39,487 bases of DNA, taken from Candidatus Methylomirabilota bacterium. GTDB taxonomy: Bacteria; Methylomirabilota; Methylomirabilia; Rokubacteriales; CSP1-6. Of the stretch, positions 16,372 through 23,892 are shown one piece after another. Location of the stretch: assembly GCA_035936835.1 (NCBI GenBank), contig DASYVT010000021.1, forward strand, positions 1-39,487. Direction: 5' to 3'. Both the position numbers and the translations under genes were made by a program. How positions within the stretch are numbered: position 1 is the first letter of the stretch; each line of letters starts with the position of its first letter. The notes under the pieces were generated by a model. The model did not search any database. It saw only the letters and a program-made list of their open reading frames with translations, and was not told the DNA's origin.

Positions 16372-17351
16372 CGCTTCTCCTAACCCGGAGCGACGTGGCC
16401 GACCTGCTACCCATGGACGCGTGCATCGAGGCTGTCGAGCATGCCTTCAGGCTGCACGGCGAAGGCCGGGCGGACCCACCCGGCATCCTGGGCGTCCACG
16501 CGCGCGATGGAGGCTTCCACATCAAGGCGGGCATCCTCGATCTCGGCCGCCGTTATTTCGCCGCCAAGACCAATGCCAATTTTCCAGGAAATCCGGAGCG
16601 CTTCGGGCTGCCGACCATCCAGGGAGTGCTACTCCTCGCCGATGCGGAGCGGGGCGCTCCCCTGGCGCTCATGGACTCGGCCGAGATCACGGCGCTCCGC
16701 ACAGGCGCCGCGACCGCGGTCGCGGCGCGCCACCTCGCGCGCCCGGATGCCGCGGTGGTCACGGTGTGCGGATGCGGGTTGCAAGGGCGGGTACAGCTCC
16801 GCGCGCTGGCCGCCGTGCTGCGTCTCACCCGTGCCTATGCCATCGACCGTGATCCGGCCCGGGCGGCCGGCTTTGCCAGCGAGATGTCCCAGGCGCTCGG
16901 CTTTGAAGTCCTGGCGGCCGACGATCTCGACGCGGCGGTCCGGGCCAGCGATATCTGCGTCACCTGCACCCCATCGCGCACACCGATCCTTGGGCGCGCC
17001 CCGGTCGCCCGTGGGACTTTTATCGCGGCGGTCGGCGCCGACAATGAAGACAAGCAGGAGATCGAGCCGGCGCTCATGGCCTCCTGCGCCATCGTGGTGG
17101 ACGTCCTCGAACAGGCCGCCACGATCGGCGACCTGCACCACGCCATCACAGCCGGGGCGGTGACCACGAGAGACGTGCGCGCCGAGCTTGGACAGGTGGT
17201 CGCCGGGCTCCGGCCGGGCCGCCGCTCTGACGACGAGATCGTCGTCTTCGACAGCACCGGCATGGCGCTCCAGGACGTGGCCGCGGCGGCCGCCGTCTAC
17301 GAGCGTGCCGTCCGAGCCGGGCGTGGGCTCGAGGTCAACCTGGCCGCCTGA
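16368..17351 (+). CDS. ornithine cyclodeaminase / mu-crystallin family protein
   Basis: 327 aa from ATG 16368, overlapping the MFS stop. The family uses NAD(P) for cyclodeamination of ornithine or for imine reduction or alanine dehydrogenation. Landmarks: AAKTNANFPGNPERFGLPTIQG, the nucleotide-site lead-in LALMDSAEITALRTGAATAVAA, the Rossmann turn VCGCGLQGRVQLRAL, and TCTPSRTPIL and AAVGADNEDKQEIE. These indicate an intact enzyme. Which substrate it uses cannot be told: many family members are not true ornithine cyclodeaminases. It ends the eight-gene operon, and a new promoter follows for the SRPBCC gene. Confidence 0.9.
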   Translation: MTLLLTRSDVADLLPMDACIEAVEHAFRLHGEGRADPPGILGVHARDGGFHIKAGILDLGRRYFAAKTNANFPGNPERFGLPTIQGVLLLADAERGAPLALMDSAEITALRTGAATAVAARHLARPDAAVVTVCGCGLQGRVQLRALAAVLRLTRAYAIDRDPARAAGFASEMSQALGFEVLAADDLDAAVRASDICVTCTPSRTPILGRAPVARGTFIAAVGADNEDKQEIEPALMASCAIVVDVLEQAATIGDLHHAITAGAVTTRDVRAELGQVVAGLRPGRRSDDEIVVFDSTGMALQDVAAAAAVYERAVRAGRGLEVNLAA

Positions 17352-17358
17352 CGGGTGC

Positions 17359-17364
17359 TACACT
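17359..17364 (+). promoter_or_regulatory. -10-like hexamer TACACT with upstream TGC, 7 nt before GTG 17372
   Basis: TGC-TACACT is followed by TGGCGCC and then GTG, with no Shine-Dalgarno sequence. It lies in the 20 bp between the cyclodeaminase-like gene and the SRPBCC gene, so the latter probably has its own leaderless transcript. Confidence 0.5.
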
Positions 17365-17371
17365 TGGCGCC

Positions 17372-17779
17372 GTGAAAAGCCGGACCATTCGCCAGACGGT
17401 GACGCTGCCCGCCTCCCCGCGCATGGTCTTCAAGGCGCTCGCGGACTCGAAGCAGCACTCCGCGTTCACCGGCTCGAAGGCGCAGATACCGAAGCGGGCG
17501 GGGAGCAAGATGACCGCCTACGGCGGGTACATCTCCGGGAATGTCCTGGGGCTCTGGCCGAGGATGGGGCTGCTTCAGACGTGGCGCACCACCGAGTGGC
17601 CCAAGGGCGCTCCGGACTCGCGGCTCGAGATCAGGCTCGCGCCCTCGGGGAAGGGCACGCGACTCACCATGATCCACTCCGCCGTGCCGGCTTCACAGGC
17701 CGCGCGATATGCAGCCGGCTGGAAGGCCTTCTACTGGGCGCCACTCCGCCGCTACCTCAAGCGCCGCTCAGCGAAGTAG
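17372..17779 (+). CDS. SRPBCC / AHSA1-like domain protein
   Basis: 135 aa. One START-like helix-grip domain of the AHSA1 type: the N-terminal strand IRQTVTLPASPRMVFKALAD, then AFTGSKAQIPKRAGSKMTAYGGYISG, WRTTEWPKGAPDSRLEI, and a C-terminal helix with the conserved GWKAFYWAPL. Members bind hydrophobic ligands or act as small regulatory partners; the bacterial role is usually unknown. Twenty bp separate it from the previous gene, and its 3' end overlaps the convergent SDR gene by 12 bp. Confidence 0.87.
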   Translation: MKSRTIRQTVTLPASPRMVFKALADSKQHSAFTGSKAQIPKRAGSKMTAYGGYISGNVLGLWPRMGLLQTWRTTEWPKGAPDSRLEIRLAPSGKGTRLTMIHSAVPASQAARYAAGWKAFYWAPLRRYLKRRSAK

Positions 17780-18544
17780 CCGGCGCAGGCCGAGATCCAC
17801 CAGGCGCGGGGCGATGACGCTCGCGATCGCAAAGATCCAGGACGGCCGGAAGGGATAGACCTCCGGGCGCGGCCGCCTGACGCAGCGGAGGATGCACCGG
17901 GCGACGTGCTCGGACGACTGGATCGGGCCGTGGGGTCCCGGCCCGGCGCGCCGCGCCTCGACCTCGTGGAACTCCGTGGCCGTGCCGATCGGGTACACGA
18001 GGCTCACCGAGATGCCCGTGCCCGCGAGCTCCACCCGCAGCGTCTCGCTGAACCCGCCGAGCGCGAACTTGGTGGCGCTGTACGCGCCGCGAAAGGGCAC
18101 GCCGCGGCGCCCGACGATGGACGAGACATTGATGATGTGCCCCCGCCCCTGCCGCCTCATCCACGGCAGCACGGCCTGCGTGGCCGTAAAGACCGCGATG
18201 ACGTTGAGCTCGAGGAGGCCGCGGAACTCGTCGGGCTTGGTGTCTTCCACCGTGGCGGACAGCCCCCGCCCGGCGTTGTTGACGAGGACGTCGATGCGTC
18301 CCCAGCGGGAGGCGACGTCGTCCACCATGGCGCGCACCGCGCCCGCATCGGTCACGTCGGCGCCGTAGACCGCCGCCTCGCCTCCGGAGGCCGCGATCTG
18401 CTTCGCCAGGCGGTCGAGACGCTCGCGCCGCCGCGCGCAGACGGCCACGCGCATCCCCGCTCCTGCCAGGCCACGCGCCGTCGCTTCCCCGATCCCGGCC
18501 GACGCGCCGGTGACGATCGCCACCCTGCCGGCGAGCGAGCTCAA
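17768..18544 (-). CDS. short-chain dehydrogenase/reductase
   Basis: 258 aa. Classical SDR: cofactor motif VTGASAGIG (residues 11-19), NNAG, and the catalytic set Ser in NVSSIVG with YSATK. The Arg-rich segment CARRRERLD after the second strand suggests NADP(H) preference. The substrate is unknown. The start is a TTG at 18544, which gives the expected N-terminus but is a rare start, so a few residues are uncertain. It lies 16 bp after the class III aminotransferase and is likely in the same transcript. The C-terminal tail beyond the domain is hydrophobic and may touch the membrane. Confidence 0.88.
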   Translation of the reverse strand: MSSLAGRVAIVTGASAGIGEATARGLAGAGMRVAVCARRRERLDRLAKQIAASGGEAAVYGADVTDAGAVRAMVDDVASRWGRIDVLVNNAGRGLSATVEDTKPDEFRGLLELNVIAVFTATQAVLPWMRRQGRGHIINVSSIVGRRGVPFRGAYSATKFALGGFSETLRVELAGTGISVSLVYPIGTATEFHEVEARRAGPGPHGPIQSSEHVARCILRCVRRPRPEVYPFRPSWIFAIASVIAPRLVDLGLRRLLR

Positions 18545-18560
18545 CGCGGTGGGCCTGCGG

Positions 18561-19916
18561 CTACTTGCCGGTGACGGCCTTGACGGCTTCCTGGGTGACC
18601 GAGACCATCCGGTCGAGCTGCTCCTCGGTGATGACCAGCGCCGGACAGAAGAAGATGTTCTCCATCCGCGCGCGCGTGATCACGCCGCGCTTGCTCATTT
18701 CCTGCATGAGCCGCGCGCCGATCTTTTGGTCCGCGCCGTAAGACTTCTTCGTCGCCTTGTCCTCGACCAGCTCGACGGCCGCCAGCAGCCCCTTGCCCGA
18801 ACGGATGTCGCCGACGTTCGGATGACTGTCGAAAGCCGCGTGCAGGGCCTTGTGCAGGCGCATGCCGAGCGCGGCCGAGCGCTCCGCGAGCCGCTCGCGC
18901 TCCATGATCTCCACGTTCTTGAGGCCGACGGCGCAGCAGGTCGGGTGCCCCGAGTAGGTGTAGGCGTGCATCCACTTGTCCTCGGGCTTGACCGAGTCCA
19001 TGGCCTCCTTGACGTCCTTGGAGACCATGATGCCGCCGAGCGGGAGATAGCCCGAGGACACGCCCTTGGCGAAGGACATGATGTCGGGCAGCACGTTCCA
19101 GTGCGTCATCGCGAACCAGTGACCTGTTCGGCAAAAACCGGTGATTACTTCGTCGGCGATGAAGAGGACCTGGTGCTTGTCGCACACCTTGCGCACCAGC
19201 GGGAAGTAGTCGTCGCTCGGATAGATGACGCCGCCGCCGCCGTGGATGGGCTCGGCGATGAAGGCCGCCACCGTGTCGGCGCCTTCGCGCAGGATCGCCT
19301 CCTCGAGCAGGCGCGCCGCGGTCTGCCCCGCCGTCTCGCCAGGCTTGGCGCCCTCCTGGCGGTACGGGTAGCAGGTCGGGATGTGGACGAAGCCCGGCAC
19401 CCGGGGCTCGAACATCTTCCAGTAGGGCGGCATGCCGGTGGCGCTCATCGCCTGGAGCGTCACGCCGTGGTAGGAGTTGAAGCGCGAGATCACCTTGACC
19501 TTGTCGGGCTTGCCCTTGGCCTTCCAGTAGAAGCGCGCCGTCTTGAACGCTGATTCATTCGACTCGGCCCCGCCGCACGTGAAGAAGACCCCCTGCATGT
19601 TCGGGTACGAGATCGAGATGAGCTTCTCCGCGAGCTGCACCGCCGGGATGTTCGACGAGCCCGCGTAGGCCGAGAAGTAGGCCAGCTCGCTCATCTGCGC
19701 CGCGGCGGCCTTCGCCAGCTCCTCTCGGCCGTGGCCGACGTTGGTGTTCCAGAGCCCCGCCAGGCCGTCGATGTACTCTCGCCCCTGGATGTCGGTGATC
19801 GTGGCGCCGCGGCCCTTGACGTAGACCATGGGCTCGAGGTGATCGCTCGGGTGATGCAGCGGGTGGATCAGGTGATCCTGGTCGGACTTGATCAGCTCTG
19901 CGGCCTGCACGGCCAT
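18561..19916 (-). CDS. class III (omega-type) PLP aminotransferase
   Basis: 451 aa, with GAGGAGG on the reverse strand before the ATG at 19916. Fold type I PLP enzyme: FFTCGGAESNESAFKTAR, SYHGVTLQAMSATG, IADEVITGFCRTG with the PLP-contacting Asp, and the Schiff-base lysine Lys 284 in FAKGVSSGY. The overall sequence resembles pyruvate-dependent aminotransferases acting on beta-alanine, taurine, putrescine or other terminal amines. Such enzymes convert an amine to an aldehyde, so the SDR immediately downstream could act on the product; this is inference. The exact amine cannot be read from the sequence. Confidence 0.93.
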   Translation of the reverse strand: MAVQAAELIKSDQDHLIHPLHHPSDHLEPMVYVKGRGATITDIQGREYIDGLAGLWNTNVGHGREELAKAAAAQMSELAYFSAYAGSSNIPAVQLAEKLISISYPNMQGVFFTCGGAESNESAFKTARFYWKAKGKPDKVKVISRFNSYHGVTLQAMSATGMPPYWKMFEPRVPGFVHIPTCYPYRQEGAKPGETAGQTAARLLEEAILREGADTVAAFIAEPIHGGGGVIYPSDDYFPLVRKVCDKHQVLFIADEVITGFCRTGHWFAMTHWNVLPDIMSFAKGVSSGYLPLGGIMVSKDVKEAMDSVKPEDKWMHAYTYSGHPTCCAVGLKNVEIMERERLAERSAALGMRLHKALHAAFDSHPNVGDIRSGKGLLAAVELVEDKATKKSYGADQKIGARLMQEMSKRGVITRARMENIFFCPALVITEEQLDRMVSVTQEAVKAVTGK

Positions 19917-19936
19917 CGGATGCCTCCTCGAGTGGA

Positions 19937-20347
19937 TCAGCGATGATAAATGGACTGGGCGGGCAAATGCGCCCGGTAGTCGCCGCCGGGGATCGGCACG
20001 GCCTGGGAGACCGGCCCGACGTACCAGTAGATGTACGCCGTGACCTGCCTCCCTCCGGCCAACCGCACCCCAACCTCCCCGCGATGATACTGGCTGCCCT
20101 CGGCGGAGTCCAGCGCCAGCCAGAGGCCGGGGTCCTTGAGCCGGTAGACCTCGCCGCGGATCACGCCGCCTCCGTCCCGCAACGCGGCCGGGTAGCGGCC
20201 CAGATCGAAGAGGAGGCCGGCGACCTCGCCTGCGCCCACGGAGTCGGCGCGGCCCGCGAGCAGCGCGTGGAGCCGGAAGCCGCGCATGAGCGTGCCGTAC
20301 ACGAAGAGCAGAGGCTCAGCGTCCACGGAGCAGGGACTCGAAGTCAC
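19937..20347 (-). CDS. gamma-glutamylcyclotransferase-like protein (AIG2/GGCT fold)
   Basis: 136 aa from GTG 20347, or GTG 20326 if shorter. It has FVYGTLMRG at the start of the domain, the central GEVYRL, and LDSAEGSQYHRGEV with the likely catalytic Glu, then AYIYWYVG. The family cleaves gamma-glutamyl amines or peptides to 5-oxoproline. It overlaps the end of the membrane-anchored hydrolase gene by 32 bp and precedes the class III aminotransferase by 20 bp, so it is inside the operon that starts with the disulfide oxidoreductase. A link to thiol (glutathione-like) metabolism is possible. Confidence 0.88.
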   Translation of the reverse strand: MTSSPCSVDAEPLLFVYGTLMRGFRLHALLAGRADSVGAGEVAGLLFDLGRYPAALRDGGGVIRGEVYRLKDPGLWLALDSAEGSQYHRGEVGVRLAGGRQVTAYIYWYVGPVSQAVPIPGGDYRAHLPAQSIYHR

Positions 20348-21137
20348 GCAGCGCGGCGGCGTAGCGGGCGCCCGCCACCCACATGAAATCGTTGTGATGC
20401 GCGCCCGGAATCACGACCAAGGTCTTGGGCCCAGGCGCCCTCTCGAAGAGGCGCCGGCCGTGCCAGAGCGGCACGATCTCGTCGGCCTCGCCGTGCATGA
20501 CCAGCACGGGGCATCGCACCCGGCCGATCTTGTCCACGTTGCGGAACTTGTCGACGGGGAAGACCGGGATCCACGTCACAACCCGGAAGGCCGTGAGGAA
20601 GGGGCTCTCGAGAACGAGCCCGCCGACGAATCGGCGCGCCGCCAGGTCCACCGCCGCGCCTGCCCCGAGCGAGCGGCCATAGAGGATGATCCGCTCGGGC
20701 GGAACTCGTAGATTTTGCGTCAGGTACTCGTACGCGGCATCGATATCGGCATAGACGTTCCGCTCTGACGGCTGCCCGTCGGAGAGACCGTAGCCGCGGT
20801 AGTCGTAGGCGAGCACGCTGAAGCCCAGATCTCGCAGGACGGGCAGCAGCGGCAGCACCCAGCCCAGGTCTTCCCCGTTGCCGTGACTGAAGAGCACCGT
20901 GTACGTCGCCCCAGGGTTCGGAAGGTAGACCGCGGCGATCCGCTCGCCGCCGGCGGTAGTCAGCCTGAGAACGTCGGGCGTATCGCGGTAGCTCTTCGCT
21001 GGAGGCAGGAAAATCATGCGGTCCGAGCTGACCCACACCCATCCAAGGACGGCGGCGTAGATGAACGCCAGGGAGAGGACGATGCGGAGGAGCGAGAACT
21101 CGGGGATCAGCAGACGCCTGAGCAAACGGGCGCCCAC
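20316..21137 (-). CDS. membrane-anchored alpha/beta hydrolase (BEM46/ABHD13-like)
   Basis: 273 aa from GTG 21137, selected because AAGGAGG (formed by the end of the preceding gene) lies at the right distance. One N-terminal membrane anchor, about residues 14-36. The body has FSHGNGED (oxyanion region), YDYRGYGLSDG, the nucleophile elbow GRSLGAG with Ser 156, HGEADEIVP with the acid, and GAHHNDF with the histidine. This matches the BEM46-like hydrolases whose substrates are mostly unknown. It starts 5 bp after the disulfide oxidoreductase gene, so the two are surely co-expressed. Confidence 0.9.
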   Translation of the reverse strand: MGARLLRRLLIPEFSLLRIVLSLAFIYAAVLGWVWVSSDRMIFLPPAKSYRDTPDVLRLTTAGGERIAAVYLPNPGATYTVLFSHGNGEDLGWVLPLLPVLRDLGFSVLAYDYRGYGLSDGQPSERNVYADIDAAYEYLTQNLRVPPERIILYGRSLGAGAAVDLAARRFVGGLVLESPFLTAFRVVTWIPVFPVDKFRNVDKIGRVRCPVLVMHGEADEIVPLWHGRRLFERAPGPKTLVVIPGAHHNDFMWVAGARYAAALRDFESLLRGR

Positions 21138-21142
21138 TCCAT

Positions 21143-21796
21143 CTAGACCTCCTTGGCGCTGACGGCCTGGAGCACGGCGTTGACGAAATCGCTCTCCGGG
21201 ATGGCGCCCTCGAACTCGACGCGGTCGTTGATCACGATCTTCGGTACCGCCATGACCTGGTAGCGCTGGGACAGCTCGGGGAACTCCGTCGCCTCGACGC
21301 ACTCGGACCGGACGTGCTCGGAGGCAATCGACATGTGCTGTGCCAGGCGCACGGCCCGCGGGCAGTGCGGTCAGGTGGGCGTGGCGAAGACCTTGATCAT
21401 GACGTCTTCGGTCAGGCCGGCCAGGGCCGCCTTGGTCTCGTCCTTGAGCTGCGCTTCGCCGGTCGAGACGGAAACGATGGAGTCGATCAGGTTGGAGAAC
21501 TCGTAGCCCGCCGGGGTGCCCAGGAAGCGGATGCCGTAGTCCTTAGCGCCCTCGACCGCGACGGCGGGCGTGACCGACACGCCGTAGGCCGCGGCCTCGT
21601 CCCGCTCGATGTGGGGATTCATCACCTTGACGGTGATCTTCTCGGAGAGCGCGGCGACCTCCTTGATGAGCGAGACGGTCTGGGCGTTGTTCTCGGGCCC
21701 GAGCTCGGAGGCGAAGACCGTCAGCGTCACCGGTCCGGTGAGCTTCTCGAACTCCCGCGTGACCGCCTGCTCGTCCTGCGCCGTGAGGTATCCCAT
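21143..21796 (-). CDS. candidate selenoprotein: glutaredoxin-like protein disulfide oxidoreductase with in-frame TGA at the active site
   Basis: One frame of 217 codons, interrupted only by TGA at 21373-21371 (codon 142). On either side the sequence reads VFATPT-U-PHCPRAV, where relatives have a CPxC redox motif, so TGA replaces the first active-site Cys and gives UPHC with Cys 145. Residues ~1-120 form a first thioredoxin fold that has lost its own CxxC (FASELGPENN) but keeps VTPAVAV and LGTPAGYEF; residues ~130-217 form the active fold with the cis-Pro region AVPKIVIND. This is the layout of PDO/AhpF N-terminal-like proteins, which move electrons between thiols. A SECIS-like hairpin lies 16-34 nt after the TGA. 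Ordinary gene calling would report two pieces, 21371-21796 and 21143-21352. A nonsense mutation or base error is the alternative, but its exact position makes selenocysteine more likely. Confidence 0.82.
21337..21355 (-). promoter_or_regulatory. bacterial SECIS-like hairpin after the in-frame TGA
   Basis: In the mRNA, counting from the base after UGA, GUGC (+19 to +22) pairs with GCAC (+28 to +31) around a 5-nt loop GCCUG. A C/A mismatch and two more pairs (+16/+34, +17/+33) extend the stem. The first loop base is G at +23 (position 21348). Known bacterial SECIS models ask for a short loop with G in the first two places, roughly 16-37 nt from UGA, on a stem of at least four pairs; this element meets them. 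The element is inside the coding frame, as expected for bacteria. Folding was done by eye. Confidence 0.6.
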
Positions 21797-21802
21797 GCGC
21801 TC

Positions 21803-21808
21803 AGTATA
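21803..21808 (-). promoter_or_regulatory. -10-like hexamer TATACT, 6 nt before ATG 21796
   Basis: The reverse strand reads TATACT, GAGCGC, ATG. It lies in the 15-bp gap between the ThDP-enzyme gene and the candidate selenoprotein gene. This gives the oxidoreductase its own promoter, although both genes point the same way, and implies a leaderless message. Confidence 0.55.
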
Positions 21809-21811
21809 CCC

Positions 21812-23452
21812 TCACGCCCGCGGCGCGCCCCGCACGATCTCGAGCATGCGGCGGTAGCCGGATGGATCAATGCGCGCGTCGATCAGCGTCGGTCCCGGCG
21901 CGGCCTGCGCGGCGACGAGCGCGCGGGCGAAGCCCGACTCGTCCGCCGCAGTCCAGGCCGTCACGCCGAACGAGCGCGCGAGGAGCGCAAGATCGGGCCC
22001 CCCGTAGCGCATGGACGCGCCGGCGTAGCCCTTCTGCTCCTGCTTGATCTCGATGAGCGAGAGCGCCGCGTCGTTGAACACGATGACGGTGATGGGCAGG
22101 CGCAGTCGCGCGGCCGTCTCGAGCTCGGCCGCGACCATCATGAAGCCGCCGTCGCCCGTGAAGCACACCACCCGCTGCTCGGGGAAGGCGAGCTGGGCGG
22201 CGATGGCCGCCGGCAGCGCGAAGCCCATAGTCGCGAGACCGTTCGAGATCAGGAACTCCCCCGGCTCCACAGCCTGCCAGTACTCGGCGGCCTGGAACAT
22301 GTGGGCGCCGGCGTCCGTGGTCGCGATAGTCCCAGCTGGAGTCAACTCGCGGGTGATCTGGACCACCCGATGCGGCGCCAACCCCGGCACGCCGATCTCG
22401 AGCGCGCGCTGTCGCTCGCGGCGCAGTCTGTCCACCTCGACCACGTCCCAGTCGGCGTGGTGCTGGTGGAGCCGCGGCGCCAGCTCCTCGAGAATGAGGC
22501 CGAGGTCGCCCACCACCTCGAGTGCCGGGGAGAAGTAGCCCCCGCCTCCGACAGCGCTTCGCCCAGGCCCGCCAGAGGGACCCCGCACCAAGGTCAGCAC
22601 GGGGGCTGTGTAGCTCCAGCGGCGCGGGATCAGCTCGACCGTGTCGAGGCCGAATGCGATGATGAGGTCGGCGCGACCAACCACGGGCTCCTCGAGCGCG
22701 CCGCCCGTGAACACGCCCATCGCCAGCGGGTGAGGATCAGGCAGCGCGCCCTTGGCCTTGTAGGTGGTCAGGACGGGCGCGGGCAGCGCTTCGGCAAAGG
22801 CGCGCAGCCACTTCGCGTCGGCGGCGCGGCACTGAAGCCCCGCCAGGACCACGGGCCGCTTGGCTTTCTTGATCAACGCCACCGCGCTATCGAGATCGGC
22901 AGCGGCCGGCTGTGGCAGCGGCGCGGGCGTCGCCGTCGTCGCGAACGGCACGGCAGGCTGGCCCGCAACGTCCGCCGGCAGATCGATATGCACGGGGCCT
23001 CTCGGCTCCTTCATCGCGAGCTGGGCTGCATGGGCGACCCAGTGGCCGGCCGACTCCGCCGTGATGGTGAGGCTGCCTTTCACGACGGGGGCCAGGAAGG
23101 CCGCGTGGTCGAAGGCCTGGTGCGTGGCGAAGCCGAGCGCCGAGGTAGAGTGGCGGTCAGAGAGATAGATCAACGGGCTCCGATCCAGGAAGGCGTGGGC
23201 GAGGCCGGTCGCGCTGGCGCTGACGCCGGGGCCCAACGTTGACAACACCGCGCCCGGAGCGCCGCCGAGCTCGCCCGTCACGGCGGCCATGATGCACGCG
23301 GCGGACTCCTGGTGGCAGAGGACGAAGGACAAACCCTGCGCACGCGCGGCCTCGAGCAGCTCGAGGTTGGAGCCGCCGCCCGGGACACCGAAGATGCGCT
23401 GGACTCCGGCGCGGCGAAGGCCGTCGATCAGGATCTCGGCGACGGTGGGCAT
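21812..23452 (-). CDS. ThDP-dependent enzyme, acetolactate synthase-like
   Basis: 546 aa from ATG 23452, 5 bp after the MaoC gene. Three-domain ThDP decarboxylase/carboligase: the N-terminal PYR domain with the cofactor-activating Glu 49 in LCHQESAAC; a central domain with AKRPVVLAGLQCRAADA; and the C-terminal PP domain with the ThDP/Mg motif GDGGFMMVAAELETAARL (Asp 434) ending near FNDAALSLIEIKQEQ. Relatives include acetolactate synthase, benzoylformate decarboxylase and oxalyl-CoA decarboxylase. Being beside hot-dog dehydratases and an aminotransferase rather than ilv genes, it is more likely a catabolic 2-oxo-acid enzyme than the biosynthetic synthase. The substrate stays open. Confidence 0.9.
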   Translation of the reverse strand: MPTVAEILIDGLRRAGVQRIFGVPGGGSNLELLEAARAQGLSFVLCHQESAACIMAAVTGELGGAPGAVLSTLGPGVSASATGLAHAFLDRSPLIYLSDRHSTSALGFATHQAFDHAAFLAPVVKGSLTITAESAGHWVAHAAQLAMKEPRGPVHIDLPADVAGQPAVPFATTATPAPLPQPAAADLDSAVALIKKAKRPVVLAGLQCRAADAKWLRAFAEALPAPVLTTYKAKGALPDPHPLAMGVFTGGALEEPVVGRADLIIAFGLDTVELIPRRWSYTAPVLTLVRGPSGGPGRSAVGGGGYFSPALEVVGDLGLILEELAPRLHQHHADWDVVEVDRLRRERQRALEIGVPGLAPHRVVQITRELTPAGTIATTDAGAHMFQAAEYWQAVEPGEFLISNGLATMGFALPAAIAAQLAFPEQRVVCFTGDGGFMMVAAELETAARLRLPITVIVFNDAALSLIEIKQEQKGYAGASMRYGGPDLALLARSFGVTAWTAADESGFARALVAAQAAPGPTLIDARIDPSGYRRMLEIVRGAPRA

Positions 23453-23457
23453 CGGCG

Positions 23458-23892
23458 TCAGGACCGAACGGGCAGGATCACTGTCGCGGTGCCTGGGACG
23501 GTCACTTCGCCCGCGTTCTCGAGCCACAGATCGAGGTCGACGCGGCCGTCCGGGCCCTTCTTCTTGACGCGCCCGTGGGCCGCGATGGTCTCGCCGGCGA
23601 AGTTCGGCCGCCGCATCTGGAAGCCGAGCGACTTGACGAAGCCGTCGTCGCCCATCCAGTCGGTGACCACGCGGCAGAGGCAGCCGCGGATGAAGGCCGT
23701 GTTGATGAAGATGTCCTTGTGCCCGGCCTGCTGGGCGAATTCGCGGTCGTGGTGAATCGGGTAGAAGTCCTGGGTGCCCGAGACCTGGGCGACCATGCGC
23801 GTCGGCGTCAGCTCGAGCGAGAAGCCGGTCAGCTCCTCCCCTTCCTGCACGTCGTCCCAGGCCGGACTTGGCCGGCGCGCCATTGCACTCAT
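23458..23892 (-). CDS. MaoC-like hot-dog dehydratase
   Basis: 144 aa from ATG 23892, overlapping the previous stop as ATGA. A single hot-dog domain with the hydratase-2 style motif SGTQDFYPIHHDREFAQQAG, where Asp and His are the expected catalytic pair, then NTAFIRGCLCRVVTDW and MRRPNFAGETI. Such proteins hydrate or dehydrate acyl-CoA or acyl-ACP with (R) specificity. It is coupled to the FAS1-like dehydratase-domain gene, and the two probably form a heterodimer, as is usual for split MaoC pairs. Confidence 0.9.
   Translation of the reverse strand: MSAMARRPSPAWDDVQEGEELTGFSLELTPTRMVAQVSGTQDFYPIHHDREFAQQAGHKDIFINTAFIRGCLCRVVTDWMGDDGFVKSLGFQMRRPNFAGETIAAHGRVKKKGPDGRVDLDLWLENAGEVTVPGTATVILPVRS

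Noticed and set aside
21348-21368. Alternative hairpin right after the TGA (CGCAC/GUGCG with inner GCC/GGC)
   Set aside because: It starts only 3 nt after UGA with its loop at +11 to +14, too close for known bacterial SECIS elements; it may compete with the better-placed stem.
21143-21373. Pseudogene or sequencing error at the TGA
   Set aside because: It cannot be excluded, but one stop exactly at the redox Cys, an otherwise intact frame on both sides, and a correctly placed hairpin make decoding more likely.
21314-23242. 642-codon forward ORF
   Set aside because: It is antisense to the ThDP enzyme and the disulfide oxidoreductase, both with active-site motifs, and has no recognisable domain.
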